Assembly: GCF_010726645.1 (NCBI RefSeq)
Contig: NZ_AP022563.1
Location: 4,154,001 to 4,218,000, forward strand
Direction of reading: 5' to 3'
Origin: Mycolicibacterium duvalii
GTDB taxonomy: Bacteria; Actinomycetota; Actinomycetes; Mycobacteriales; Mycobacteriaceae
Length of the DNA stretch: 64,000 nt
The position numbers and the translations under genes were made by a program. Shown here one piece after another: positions 8,247 through 17,117 of this stretch; positions within the stretch are counted from its first letter, which is position 1; the number at the start of each line of letters is the position of its first letter. A model generated the notes under the pieces. That model saw only the letters and a program-made list of their open reading frames with translations. It did not search any database and was not told the DNA's origin.

Positions 8247-9434
8247 ATGGGCACTGATGCCGACCGGGTCACCGACGCCGCACGGCGGGTGATCGCAGAG
8301 CACGACCCGAAGACCGTCCCCGTCACGCAGTTCCTCGGCGCCTGTTACGACGCCGGCCTGTCGTGGGTGCATTTTCCCGAAGGCTTCGGCGGTCTGGGGG
8401 TCTCCCGCGGACTGCAGGGAATCGCCGACCGCATCCTGCAGGGCGCCGGCGGGCCGGTCCCGCTCGGTCTGAACCCGATGGGCTACGGCATGGCGGCGCC
8501 GACGGTGCGGGAACACGCCCAGACCGATGACGTGCGTCGTCAGCTGCTACGGCCGCTGGCCACCACCGAAGACATCTGGTGTCAGCTGTTCTCCGAGCCC
8601 GGCGCCGGCTCCGATCTGGCCGGTCTGGCCACCTCCGCGGTCCTCGACGGAGACGAGTGGATCGTCAACGGCCAGAAGGTGTGGACCAGCCTGGCGCACC
8701 GGGCCCGATGGGGCCTGCTGCTGGCGCGCACCGATCCCGACAAGCCCAAGCACAAGGGGCTGACCTACTTCGTCATCGACATGCACGGCGCGGGGGTCCA
8801 GACCCGACCGCTACGGCAGCTGACCGGGCATGCGGAGTTCAACGAGGTCTACATGACCGACGCGCGGATCCCGGACGCGTTCCGGCTGGGCGCGGTCGGC
8901 GACGGCTGGCGCGTCGCGATGACCACGCTGATGAACGAACGCAGCGCGCTCGGCGGCAGCGGCAGCCGACGCGGCGCGGGCACCATCTCCGACGCGGTCG
9001 CGTTGTGGGCCTCCCGGCCCGATCTGCACACCCCGGTGTTGCGGGATCGGCTGACGTCGCTGTGGCTGCGCTCCGAGGCGCAACGCCTGACCGCCGAGCG
9101 GTCCCGGGCGGCGGCGACCACCACCGGCGGACCAGGCCCCGAGGCTTCCGTCGGCAAGCTCGTCGGCGCCGAACTCAACCAGCACATCTACGAGTTCTGT
9201 ATGGACCTGCTCGGCCCCGAGGGGATCCTCTACGACGGCTACGGCATGGGCGAGGGTGATCCCGAGGACTACCGCGGGCCCATTCAGCAGCGGTTCCTGC
9301 GCAGCCGCGCCAACACCATCGAGGGCGGTACCTCGGAGGTGATTCGCAACATCCTCGCCGAGCGCGTGCTCGGACTGCCTGCCGATCTGCGCGCGGATGC
9401 GGGGATGGCGTGGAAGGAGGTGCCGCGTGGCTGA
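8247..9434 (+). CDS. Acyl-CoA dehydrogenase, catalytic (alpha-like) subunit
   Basis: This 395-residue FAD-dependent acyl-CoA dehydrogenase introduces an alpha,beta double bond into an acyl-CoA. Family motifs are QLFSEPGAGSDLAG, NGQKVWTS and the C-terminal NTIEGGTSEVIRNILAERVLGLP, where the Glu of IEGGTSE (about residue 358) occupies the catalytic-base position. The next gene overlaps by 8 nt and encodes a partner that lacks this Glu. The pair therefore probably forms a heteromeric enzyme of the type used in mycobacterial sterol side-chain degradation. The substrate is unassigned. The gene appears leaderless. Confidence 0.9.
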   Translation: MGTDADRVTDAARRVIAEHDPKTVPVTQFLGACYDAGLSWVHFPEGFGGLGVSRGLQGIADRILQGAGGPVPLGLNPMGYGMAAPTVREHAQTDDVRRQLLRPLATTEDIWCQLFSEPGAGSDLAGLATSAVLDGDEWIVNGQKVWTSLAHRARWGLLLARTDPDKPKHKGLTYFVIDMHGAGVQTRPLRQLTGHAEFNEVYMTDARIPDAFRLGAVGDGWRVAMTTLMNERSALGGSGSRRGAGTISDAVALWASRPDLHTPVLRDRLTSLWLRSEAQRLTAERSRAAATTTGGPGPEASVGKLVGAELNQHIYEFCMDLLGPEGILYDGYGMGEGDPEDYRGPIQQRFLRSRANTIEGGTSEVIRNILAERVLGLPADLRADAGMAWKEVPRG

Positions 9435-10590
9435 GCGCGAGTACGTATTCACCGAGGAGCAGGGCGCGCTGCGCGCGGCGGTGCGCAAGTTCTGCACCGA
9501 CCATGTCGACGAGGCCGCGGTGCGCGCGGCCATGGAATCCGACCCGCCGTTCGACCGAAAGGTGTGGCAGCGGCTCGGCGCGGAGCTGGGCGTGCTGGGG
9601 CTCTCGGTGCCCGAGGCGGCCGGCGGAGTCGGCGGAACGCTGATCGACCAGGCCGTCGCGGTCGAGGAACTCGGTGCGGCACTGGCCTGCGGACCGCTGT
9701 TCGGCACCGTCTATCTGGCCGTTCCGGCGTTGGTGGCGGCGTCCCGGACCAGCCCGCTGCTCGACGCGCTGGTCGACGGAAGCCGCACCGCCGCGTTCGC
9801 GGTGCCCGACGACGTCGCCGCGTTCGACCCCGCGGCGGTCAGCGTCGACGCCGCGCGTGACGGCCAGTCCTGGAGCCTGACCGGCACCGTCGAGCGAATC
9901 GTCGACGCGACCGCGGCCGACGTGCTGCTGGTCGCCGCCACCACCGCCGACGGTCCCGGCCTGTTCGCCGTGCACACCGATGCGCCTGAGGTGCAACGTA
10001 TTCCGCTCGGCACCCTGGATCTGACGCGGCCGCAGGCCACCATCTCGCTGAACGGCGCATCAGCAGAACTGATCGCCGGCCCCGAGGAGGCCGAGCGGGT
10101 GATCACCCACGCGCTGCAGGTCGGCGCGGCACTGCTGGCCGTCGAACAGGTCGGTGCGGCCCAGCATCTGCTCGACCTGACCACCGACTACGCGAGGACC
10201 CGGCTGCAGTTCGGTCGTCCCATCGGCTCCTTCCAGGCCGTCAAGCACCGGTTGGCCGACGATCTGGTGGCCGTCGAGCACGCCAGATCGACGGCCTACC
10301 ACGCGGTGTGGGCGCTGACCGACGTATCCGACGATCCGGCGCTGGCGGTCAGCATCGCGCAGGCCACGTGCTCGGCGGCCTTCGTTCGAGTTGCGAGCGA
10401 CACCATCCAGGTCCACGGTGGGATCGGGTTCACCTGGGAACACCAGGCGCACCTGTACTACAAGCGCGCCTACACCGACGCCGCTCTGCTGGGCAGCGCC
10501 GAGCAGCACCGTGCACGGATCGCCGAGCTCGTGCTCGACGCCGCGCCGGAGAAGGACGCACCCCGCGTCGCCACCGGGATGCCGAGCTGA
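9427..10590 (+). CDS. Acyl-CoA dehydrogenase, non-catalytic (beta-like) subunit
   Basis: This 387-residue acyl-CoA dehydrogenase homologue starts at GTG 9427 behind AAGGAGG and overlaps the preceding subunit by 8 nt. The C-terminal half is conserved (RLQFGRPIGSFQAVKHRLAD and QVHGGIGFTWEHQAHLYYKRA). Where the catalytic Glu would be it reads DAALLGSAEQH, so the active-site base seems missing. This is characteristic of the second subunit of alpha2beta2 mycobacterial acyl-CoA dehydrogenases, where the subunits share FAD sites. Function depends on the partner encoded at 8247-9434. Confidence 0.88.
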   Translation: MAEREYVFTEEQGALRAAVRKFCTDHVDEAAVRAAMESDPPFDRKVWQRLGAELGVLGLSVPEAAGGVGGTLIDQAVAVEELGAALACGPLFGTVYLAVPALVAASRTSPLLDALVDGSRTAAFAVPDDVAAFDPAAVSVDAARDGQSWSLTGTVERIVDATAADVLLVAATTADGPGLFAVHTDAPEVQRIPLGTLDLTRPQATISLNGASAELIAGPEEAERVITHALQVGAALLAVEQVGAAQHLLDLTTDYARTRLQFGRPIGSFQAVKHRLADDLVAVEHARSTAYHAVWALTDVSDDPALAVSIAQATCSAAFVRVASDTIQVHGGIGFTWEHQAHLYYKRAYTDAALLGSAEQHRARIAELVLDAAPEKDAPRVATGMPS

Positions 10591-10600
10591 AAGGGAAGAC

Positions 10601-10840
10601 GTGGCCCGATCAACACAGCGCGCTCTGCGCTACCTGGCCGCCGCCGCACTGGTCGCGGCGCCACTGACGGCGGTGTCCGGAACCGCGGCGACGAGCACGC
10701 TGGCGCAGTGCCCCCCGGGCCAGACCGGCGTGATCTACGGCTGTTCCCCGTTCTGTGTGGCGGGTAAGGCGCTCGACACGCAGACCGGGCTGTGCATGCC
10801 GATCGCGGCGCCGCCTCCGCCACCCGCGCCCCGGCTCTAG
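10601..10840 (+). CDS. Small secreted cysteine-containing protein
   Basis: This 79-residue protein has an N-terminal signal peptide (RSTQRALRYLAAAALVAAPL followed by small residues, cleavage near residues 28-33). The short mature part contains four cysteines in CPPGQTGVIYGC, SPFCV and LCMP, and the C-terminal tail is proline-rich. GTG 10601 is preceded by AAGGGAAG and follows the acyl-CoA dehydrogenase stop by 10 nt, so it may be cotranscribed. The cysteines could form two disulfides outside the cytoplasm. Function unknown. Confidence 0.75.
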   Translation: MARSTQRALRYLAAAALVAAPLTAVSGTAATSTLAQCPPGQTGVIYGCSPFCVAGKALDTQTGLCMPIAAPPPPPAPRL

Positions 10841-10849
10841 GCCCCGCCG

Positions 10850-12262
10850 ATGAACTTCGTGGACCGATTCTTCGAGATCTCGGCCCGCCAATCCACCGTG
10901 GGCACCGAGATCCGCGGCGGCGTCGTCACCTTCATCGCGATGGCCTACATCATCGTGCTGAACCCGATCATCCTGTCCGGTTCGACGGACGTCACCGGGG
11001 GCCGGCTGGACTTCGCACAGGTGTCGGCGACCACCGCGCTGGCCGCCGGGGTGATGACCATCCTGTTCGGGTTCATCGCCCGGCTGCCGTTCGCGTTCGC
11101 CGCGGGCCTGGGTATCAACTCGTTTCTGGCCACCACCGTCGTCGGGTCACTGACCTGGGCCGAGGCCATGGGCCTGGTGATCATCAACGGCCTGATCATC
11201 GTGTTGCTGGCCGTCACCGGTCTGCGCCGGCTGGTCTTCGATGCGGTCCCGATGCAGCTCAAGCTCGCGATCACCGCCGGTATCGGGCTGTTCATCCTGT
11301 TCATCGGGCTGGTCGACGCCGGGTTCATCAGTTCCACCGGGGTCCCGTCGCCGCCGGTCGGCCTCGGCGGTGAGGGCGCCGGATCGATCGACTCGGTTCC
11401 CACGCTGGTGTTCGTCGGCACGCTGCTGCTCACCGGGATCCTGGTGGTGCGCAAGGTGCGCGGCGGCATCCTGATCGGGCTGGCGATCGGCACCGTCGCC
11501 GCCGTCGTCATCGAAGCGGTCTGGCATCTGGGCTCGGCGCAGGACAATCCCGGCGGCTGGAGTCTGTCGGTGCCCGCACTGTCGGGGTCACCGTTCGCAC
11601 TGCCGGATCTGTCGTTGGTCGGCGCGTTCAGTCTCGACAGCTTCGGCCGCATCGGCATCGTCGCCGCGGTCATGCTGATCTTCACGCTGGTGTTCGCCAA
11701 CTTCTTCGACGCGATGGGCACCATGACCGGGCTGTCGCGCGAGGCCGGCCTCTCCGACGCGAAGGGCACCTTCCCCCGGTTGCGGTCGGCGCTGATCGTC
11801 GAGGGTGCCGGCGCGGTCGTCGGCGGCGCCACGTCGTCGTCGTCCAACACGGTGTTCATCGAGTCCGGGGCCGGCATCGAGGAGGGTGCCCGCACCGGGC
11901 TGGCCAACCTGGTCACCGGCGCACTGTTCCTGGCCGCGATGTTCGTCTCGCCGCTGGCGTCGATCGTGCCCACCGAGGTCGCGGCCGCCGCGCTGGTGGT
12001 CGTCGGCGCGCTGATGGCCTCGCAGTTGCGCCACATCGAACTGACGGAGTTCTCCATCGCGCTGCCGGTGGTGCTGACGGTGACGGTGATGCCGTTCAGC
12101 TACTCGATCGCCAACGGCATCGGGGTCGGCTTCATCGCGTGGGTGGTGATGCGCACCGCGGCCGGCAAGGTGCGGGAGGTCAGCCCGCTGCTGTGGGTGG
12201 TCGCCGCCGGCTTCGCGCTGTACTTCGCCCGCACCCCGCTGGAGTCCGTGCTGGGCGTGTAG
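10850..12262 (+). CDS. NCS2-family purine (guanine/hypoxanthine-type) permease
   Basis: This 470-residue polytopic membrane protein with about 12-14 hydrophobic segments belongs to the AzgA/PbuG branch of the NCS2 nucleobase permeases. Evidence includes GGVVTFIAMAYIIVLNPIIL near the N-terminus, FAAGLGINSFLA, FANFFDAMGTMTGLSREAGL and the motif region with ATSSSSNTVFIESGAGI. It would import adenine, guanine or hypoxanthine with protons. It starts 9 nt after the small secreted protein. No purine riboswitch-like structure is visible upstream. Confidence 0.88.
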   Translation: MNFVDRFFEISARQSTVGTEIRGGVVTFIAMAYIIVLNPIILSGSTDVTGGRLDFAQVSATTALAAGVMTILFGFIARLPFAFAAGLGINSFLATTVVGSLTWAEAMGLVIINGLIIVLLAVTGLRRLVFDAVPMQLKLAITAGIGLFILFIGLVDAGFISSTGVPSPPVGLGGEGAGSIDSVPTLVFVGTLLLTGILVVRKVRGGILIGLAIGTVAAVVIEAVWHLGSAQDNPGGWSLSVPALSGSPFALPDLSLVGAFSLDSFGRIGIVAAVMLIFTLVFANFFDAMGTMTGLSREAGLSDAKGTFPRLRSALIVEGAGAVVGGATSSSSNTVFIESGAGIEEGARTGLANLVTGALFLAAMFVSPLASIVPTEVAAAALVVVGALMASQLRHIELTEFSIALPVVLTVTVMPFSYSIANGIGVGFIAWVVMRTAAGKVREVSPLLWVVAAGFALYFARTPLESVLGV

Positions 12263-12284
12263 ACGCAACCCATACCGTTGGCGT

Positions 12285-12290
12285 TACAGT
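12285..12290 (+). promoter_or_regulatory. -10 element for leaderless amidohydrolase gene
   Basis: TACAGT directly abuts ATG 12291. Initiation 7 nt downstream would fall on the in-frame ATG at 12297, which favours 12297 as the start. Confidence 0.5.
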
Positions 12291-12296
12291 ATGACC

Positions 12297-13538
12297 ATGG
12301 ACATGGCCACCGACCAATTCCGCGATGCGCCGATCTTCGACGCCGACCAGCACATGTACGAGACGGCCGACGCACTGGTCAAGTTCCTGCCCGAGCGCTA
12401 CGCGCGGGCGGTGCAGTACGCCCAGTTCGGCCGGCACACCCGGATCGTCATCAACAACCGGGTATCGGACTTCATCCCGAACCCGACCTTCGAACGCGTC
12501 GCCGCGCCCGGGGCCCACGAGAAGTTCTTCGCCGGCGAGAACACCGAGGGCCTGACGCTGCGCGAGATGCAGGGCCCGGCGATCGAGGCGCCCGCGGCGA
12601 CCCGTAACCCGGCCGACCGCGTCGCCGAACTGGACCGCCAGGGGGTGCGCGAAGCGCTGAACTACCCGACCCTGGCCAGCCTGATCGAACACGCCACCGC
12701 CGATGACCCCGAACTGACACTGGCGGTGATCCACGCGCTCAACCAGTGGATGCTCGAGCACTGGAGCTTCGACTACCAGGGCCGGGTGTTCTCCACGCCG
12801 ATCCTCAACCTCTCCGAGGTCGACGCCGCGCGGCGCGAGCTCGAGTACATCCTCGCCCACGGCGCCCGGGTCGCGCTGATCAAGCCGGGCCCGGTCAACG
12901 GTCTGCGCGGCTGGCGGTCGCCCGCGCTGGCGGAGTTCGATCCGTTCTGGCGCGACGTCGAGGCCGCGGGCCTGCCGATCGTGCTGCACGCCAGCTACCC
13001 GCCGCTGGACGACTACGTCAGCAAGTGGGAGCCGCCGCACACCCAGAACTTCATGGCGCAGAGCGCCTTTCGCTGGATGGTGCTCGGGCACCGCGAGATC
13101 GCCGACATGATCACCAGCTTGATCTGCCACGGCACGCTCACCCGATTCCCGAAGCTGCGCATCGCGTCGGTGGAGAACGGCAGCTCGTGGATCTTCCCGC
13201 TGTTCCACGACTTCGAGGAGCTGGCCAAGAAGATGCCGCAGAACTTCCCCGAGGACCCGCTCGACGTCTTCCGCCGCAACATCTGGGTCAGTCCGTTCTG
13301 GGAGGGCTGCGTCTCCGACGTGGTCAACACCGTCGGCTGGGACAAGGTGCTGTTCGGGTCGGACTATCCGCATCCTGAAGGCCTGGCCGAGCCGAAGGGC
13401 TACTGGCGCTACGCCGAGGGCATGGATGTGCGCCGCACCTACGACTTCATGGGTGACAACGCGCGCCGGTTCATGGGGCTGCCGATCGCCAACCCGGACC
13501 CGGCGGCCACGGAGCCGCCCGCGTTGACCACCGCCTGA
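12297..13538 (+). CDS. Amidohydrolase family (amidohydrolase 2) metalloenzyme
   Basis: From ATG 12297 this is a 413-residue TIM-barrel metal-dependent hydrolase or decarboxylase of the amidohydrolase-2 (ACMSD-like) family. The N-terminal metal motif reads FDADQHMYE, a D-x-x-H variant. Later conserved elements are VLHASYPP, SLICHGTLTRFPKLRIASVENG and FGSDYPHPEG, the last giving the catalytic Asp. ATG 12291 is the alternative start; 12297 fits the TACAGT -10 element. Many paralogues exist in mycobacteria and the substrate is unknown. It is separated from the permease by 34 nt and carries its own promoter. Confidence 0.85.
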   Translation: MDMATDQFRDAPIFDADQHMYETADALVKFLPERYARAVQYAQFGRHTRIVINNRVSDFIPNPTFERVAAPGAHEKFFAGENTEGLTLREMQGPAIEAPAATRNPADRVAELDRQGVREALNYPTLASLIEHATADDPELTLAVIHALNQWMLEHWSFDYQGRVFSTPILNLSEVDAARRELEYILAHGARVALIKPGPVNGLRGWRSPALAEFDPFWRDVEAAGLPIVLHASYPPLDDYVSKWEPPHTQNFMAQSAFRWMVLGHREIADMITSLICHGTLTRFPKLRIASVENGSSWIFPLFHDFEELAKKMPQNFPEDPLDVFRRNIWVSPFWEGCVSDVVNTVGWDKVLFGSDYPHPEGLAEPKGYWRYAEGMDVRRTYDFMGDNARRFMGLPIANPDPAATEPPALTTA

Positions 13539-13570
13539 GGATCCGCCGCGGCCGCCTAGACTGCCGTTCG

Positions 13571-14338
13571 ATGACAGAGCACCCGGTGCACTTCGTCGGC
13601 GCGGGACCCGGCGCCGCGGACCTGCTCACCGTGCGCGCCACCGCCCTGCTTGCCGGGGCCGACGTGGTGCTCTACCCCGGGACCTACCTCGACGCCGAGG
13701 TGCTGGCGCACTGCTCCCCGACTGCCGAACTGGTGGACACCGAACACCTCAACCTGGACCAGATCGTGGATCGGTTGGTGACCGCGCAGCGCGCCGGCCG
13801 CCGGGTGGTGCGGTTGGTCTCCGGGGATCCGTCGCTGTATTCGGCGGTGTCCGAGCAGACCCGGCGCCTGGACCGCGTCGGCGTGCCATGGCGGGTGACG
13901 CCCGGGGTGCCCGCCTACGCGGCCGCCGCGGCCACGGTCGGCCGCGAGCTGACCGTGCCGTTGGTCGCTCAGTCGGTGGTGCTGACCCGCACCCAGCAGC
14001 GATCCACTGCGATGCCGGAGACGGAGTCGCTCACCGCGTTCGCCGCCACCCGCGCGACGCTGGTGCTGCACCTGGCCATCACCCGGATCCGCGAGTTGAT
14101 GTCCGAGATCGAACCGGAGTACGGGCCGGACTGTCCGGTCGTCGTGGTCTACCGGGCCTCGCAGCCCCGGGAGGTGATCCTGCGCGGCACCGTCGCCGGT
14201 ATCGCCGACGCGGTCGAGTCGGCGGGTCTGCGGCAGGCCGCGGTCATCCTGGTGGGCCGCGCGCTGGCGGGACGCCCGGACCCGGAGGCCGGCGAGAGCT
14301 ACCTCTACGACCCGACGCGCGAGCGCAGACAACCGTGA
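13571..14338 (+). CDS. cobM: Precorrin-4 C11-methyltransferase
   Basis: This 255-residue SAM-dependent tetrapyrrole methylase of aerobic cobalamin synthesis methylates C-11 of precorrin-4. Visible motifs are FVGAGPGAADLLTVRA at the N-terminus, DVVLYPGTYLD, VRLVSGDPSLYSA and the CobM-type YGPDCPVVVVYRASQP. TAGACT lies 8 nt before the ATG, so it may be leaderless. Its stop overlaps the GTG start of bluB (GTGA), coupling corrin methylation to lower-ligand synthesis. Confidence 0.93.
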   Translation: MTEHPVHFVGAGPGAADLLTVRATALLAGADVVLYPGTYLDAEVLAHCSPTAELVDTEHLNLDQIVDRLVTAQRAGRRVVRLVSGDPSLYSAVSEQTRRLDRVGVPWRVTPGVPAYAAAAATVGRELTVPLVAQSVVLTRTQQRSTAMPETESLTAFAATRATLVLHLAITRIRELMSEIEPEYGPDCPVVVVYRASQPREVILRGTVAGIADAVESAGLRQAAVILVGRALAGRPDPEAGESYLYDPTRERRQP

Positions 14339-14961
14339 CCGACGGGTTCTACGACGTCGTCAACCGCCGCCGGGACACCCGTCGCGAGTTCACCGGTGCC
14401 CCGGTGCCCGACGATGTGCTCGAACGGGTGCTGCTGGCCGCGCACGCCGCCCCGTCGGTCGGTATGTCGCAACCGTGGGATTTCGTGCTGGTACGCGCGC
14501 CGCAGACGTTGCGCGCGTTCCGCGATCATGTGGCCGCCGAGCGCGAGAGGTTCGCTGCCGAGCTGACCGGGGAGCGTGCGGAGACGTTCGCCCGCATCAA
14601 GGTCGAGGGCATCTGCGAGTCCGGGCTGGGCATCGTCGTCGGCTACGACCCGACCCGCGGCGGCCCGCAGGTGCTCGGCCGCCACGCGATCCCCGATGCC
14701 GGCCTGTACTCCGTGGTGTGCGCGATCCAGAACCTGTGGCTGGCGGCGACCGCGGAAGGGCTCGGGGTGGGCTGGGTGTCGTTTTACCGCAAGGACTTCC
14801 TGCGCACACTGGTCGGGATGCCCGAGCAGGTGCGCCCGGTCGCGTGGCTGTGCGTCGGCGCGGTCACCGACCTGCCCGACGTGCCCGATCTCGAGCGGTT
14901 CGGCTGGCGGGCGCGCTCGTCTCTCGAGACGGTGCTGCACACCGAACGCTACGGGGGCTGA
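14335..14961 (+). CDS. bluB: 5,6-dimethylbenzimidazole synthase BluB
   Basis: This 208-residue flavin-destructase of the nitroreductase fold converts FMNH2 and O2 into 5,6-dimethylbenzimidazole, the lower ligand of cobalamin. Motifs are RRRDTRREFTG, AAPSVGMSQPWDFVLV, LGRHAIPDAGLYSVVCAIQNLWLAA and GVGWVSFY, all typical of BluB rather than generic nitroreductases. The GTG start overlaps the cobM stop by 4 nt, supporting a two-gene cobalamin operon. The 83 nt after it, before the convergent nei2, contain nothing recognisable. Confidence 0.92.
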   Translation: MTDGFYDVVNRRRDTRREFTGAPVPDDVLERVLLAAHAAPSVGMSQPWDFVLVRAPQTLRAFRDHVAAERERFAAELTGERAETFARIKVEGICESGLGIVVGYDPTRGGPQVLGRHAIPDAGLYSVVCAIQNLWLAATAEGLGVGWVSFYRKDFLRTLVGMPEQVRPVAWLCVGAVTDLPDVPDLERFGWRARSSLETVLHTERYGG

Positions 14962-15044
14962 GCTCCTCGCCGAGCGTGCGCTGGTGGCGGAAGATCGCGA
15001 AAAGTACCGCCCTGGAGGCACTCTCGGCGTCAAACGAGCGACGT

Positions 15045-15845
15045 TCACGGTGCCGGGCCGGGCTGGCAGGTGGGGCACCACCACGTCCGCCGCCGCTCCG
15101 GATCGTTGGCCACCTCGGCGACGACGCGCACCCGGGTGCCGCAGCGCAGGCACGACCGTCCCGCTCGTCCGGCCACCCAGTGGGTCTCGCCCTTCCGACG
15201 GTTGCCGGTGGTCACCTGCATCGCGCCGGGCACCGTCGCCGAGTGCCGCAACGCCCGGGCGCCGAGCTGCAGCAGCGCGCGGGCGTCCACCTCACCGACC
15301 GGCGTCCACGGGCTGTGTCCCCGCAGGAAGCACAGTTCGTTGGCCCACAAATTGCCGAAACCCGCGACGCAGCGCTGATCGAGCAGCGCGGCGGCCAGCG
15401 GCCGCGCCGGGTCGGCGGTCAACCGGCGCACGGCCTCGTCGAGATCCCAGTCGGCGCGCAGCGGGTCCGGACCGAGATGCCCGACGACGCGGGACTCGTC
15501 GGCGGTGCGCAGCAGTTCCACCACCGGCAACCGGACCCCGTAGGCCGCCGGACCGTCGGTGCGCAGCACCACCCGAACGTCGGGCATCACGGTGCGCGGC
15601 AGCCGGCGTCCGGCAAGCGAGATGGTCCACGACCCGGACATCCGGAGATGGGTGTGCAGCGTCAGATCGCCCGACAACCGGGTCAGCAGGTGCTTGCCGT
15701 GGGTCACGTGCTCGCCGACGGTGCGCCCGGTGAGGTCATCGGTGGCATGCTGCGGTACCCGTAACCGCCCACGGGTCAGGACCCGACCGGACAGCGCGCC
15801 GTCGAGCCGACGGGCCAGCGCGTAGACCGAGTCTCCCTCCGGCAC
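15045..15845 (-). CDS. nei2: Fpg/Nei-family DNA glycosylase, Nei2-like
   Basis: This 266-residue bifunctional DNA glycosylase/AP lyase is for oxidised pyrimidines. The N-terminal PEGDSV supplies the proline nucleophile after Met removal and the catalytic Glu. Other features are the conserved lysine in HGKHLL, LHTHLRMSGSW, AGFGNLWANELCF (helix-two-turn-helix) and a C-terminal zinc finger with CLRC and CPTC about 25 residues apart. Its GTG start lies 13 nt after cobU, so this repair gene is at the end of the leftward cob operon. Confidence 0.9.
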   Translation of the reverse strand: MPEGDSVYALARRLDGALSGRVLTRGRLRVPQHATDDLTGRTVGEHVTHGKHLLTRLSGDLTLHTHLRMSGSWTISLAGRRLPRTVMPDVRVVLRTDGPAAYGVRLPVVELLRTADESRVVGHLGPDPLRADWDLDEAVRRLTADPARPLAAALLDQRCVAGFGNLWANELCFLRGHSPWTPVGEVDARALLQLGARALRHSATVPGAMQVTTGNRRKGETHWVAGRAGRSCLRCGTRVRVVAEVANDPERRRTWWCPTCQPGPAP

Positions 15846-15858
15846 AGTGCTTGTTCCG

Positions 15859-16383
15859 TCAGAGTCGCAGGACCCGGCCGGCGATCACCAGGTGCACCTC
15901 GTCGCAGACCGCGGCGACCCGCTGATTGACCGAGCCGAGCAGATCCCGGAACAGCATCCCGGACCGGTGCGACGGCACCACCCCGAGCCCGACTTCGTTG
16001 GTGACCACCACCGCGTCACCGACGGTCGTCAGCGCGTCGCACAGCGCCGACACCTGCCCGTCGACGACGTGCTGCACCTCGCGGGCGTCGGCTTCCCACA
16101 AGGCGTTCTCGTCGAGCAGCGCGGTCAGCCAAGTGCCCAGGCAGTCGACCAGCGCGGCGCCGCGCACCTCGCGCAGTGCAGCCGCGACATCGGCGGTCTC
16201 GACGGTCTGCCAGTGCGCGGGCCGGCGGGTCCGGTGGTGGGCGACGCGGGCGTCCCAGTCCGGGTCGCTGCCGTCGGCGGGGCGCCCAGGAGCCAGATAG
16301 GTGACCCGGTCGGCGGTGCCCAGCAGGTGCTCGGCGTGGCGGGACTTACCGGAGCGCACGCCGCCGGTGACCAGGATCCTCAC
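15859..16383 (-). CDS. cobU: Adenosylcobinamide kinase / guanylyltransferase
   Basis: This 174-residue enzyme of the nucleotide-loop pathway phosphorylates adenosylcobinamide and transfers GMP to it. It has the N-terminal P-loop [12 protein letters not shown], the segment [16 protein letters not shown] with the histidine guanylylation region, [11 protein letters not shown] and [10 protein letters not shown]. The GTG start overlaps the cobK stop by 4 nt. It is the last cob gene of the cobF-cobQ-cobK-cobU run. Confidence 0.93.
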   Translation of the reverse strand: MRILVTGGVRSGKSRHAEHLLGTADRVTYLAPGRPADGSDPDWDARVAHHRTRRPAHWQTVETADVAAALREVRGAALVDCLGTWLTALLDENALWEADAREVQHVVDGQVSALCDALTTVGDAVVVTNEVGLGVVPSHRSGMLFRDLLGSVNQRVAAVCDEVHLVIAGRVLRL

Positions 16384-17117
16384 CCCGCCATCGTAGGAAG
16401 CGCGCGCACCCAGGCGCGGGCCTCCTCGATGTCGTGCACCGTCGGGACCCCGGCCGGGCGGTCAGGACGGCGCACCACGACGACGGGCACGCCCAGGTGG
16501 TCGGCGGCGGCCATCTTCGGCCAGGTGTGCTCGCCGCCGGAATCCTTGGTGACGAGCACGTCGGTGCCGTGCTCGCGCATGATGCCCAGCTCACCCGGCA
16601 ATTCGTAGGGTCCGCGGCTGGTGATCAGGCGCCACGCGCCGGGCAGCTCGACGTCGGGGGCCTGCACCACCCGCGCCAGCACCGCATGCTCGCGCAGATC
16701 GGTGACGAAGCGGGCGATCTCCTGGCGCCCGACGGTCAGGAACGGACGACGGCCCAGGCCCGCTGCGGTGGCCGCGGCCTGCTCGTGGGTGTCCACCCAG
16801 TGCCACGAGTCGCGGCTGCGTGCGGCCCAGCCGGGCCGTTCCAGGCGCAGCAGCGGCGTGTTCCCGGCCGCCGCGGCCGCATGTTCCGAGATGTTCTTCG
16901 CGAACGGGTGGGTGGCGTCGACGACGGCGTCATAGTCGCGCAGCACCGCGCGCAGTCCGTCGACGCCCCCGAACCCGCCGATGCGAACCTCACCGGCCGG
17001 CAGTCGGGGGTCGGTGACGCGGCCGGCCAGCGAACTGGTGACCTCGACGCCGTCGGCGAGCAGCAACTCGGCCAGCGCGCGCGCTTCGGCGGTACCGCCC
17101 AACAACAGCACCCACAT
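16380..17117 (-). CDS. cobK: Precorrin-6A reductase
   Basis: This 245-residue NADPH-dependent reductase converts precorrin-6A to dihydro-precorrin-6. Evidence is [17 protein letters not shown] at the N-terminus, [34 protein letters not shown] and [17 protein letters not shown], all characteristic of CobK/CbiJ. ATG 17117 overlaps the cobQ stop; GTG 17120, one codon earlier, is equally possible. Confidence 0.93.
   Translation of the reverse strand: MWVLLLGGTAEARALAELLLADGVEVTSSLAGRVTDPRLPAGEVRIGGFGGVDGLRAVLRDYDAVVDATHPFAKNISEHAAAAAGNTPLLRLERPGWAARSRDSWHWVDTHEQAAATAAGLGRRPFLTVGRQEIARFVTDLREHAVLARVVQAPDVELPGAWRLITSRGPYELPGELGIMREHGTDVLVTKDSGGEHTWPKMAAADHLGVPVVVVRRPDRPAGVPTVHDIEEARAWVRALPTMAG

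Noticed and set aside
10945-12057. Long minus-strand frame opposite the NCS2 permease
   Set aside because: The Ser/Thr/Pro/Arg-rich translation lacks structure, while the plus strand encodes a clear membrane permease.
14962-15044. Search for a cobalamin riboswitch near the cob genes
   Set aside because: The gap between bluB and nei2, and the regions before cobM and cobF, are too short and lack the B12-box pattern.
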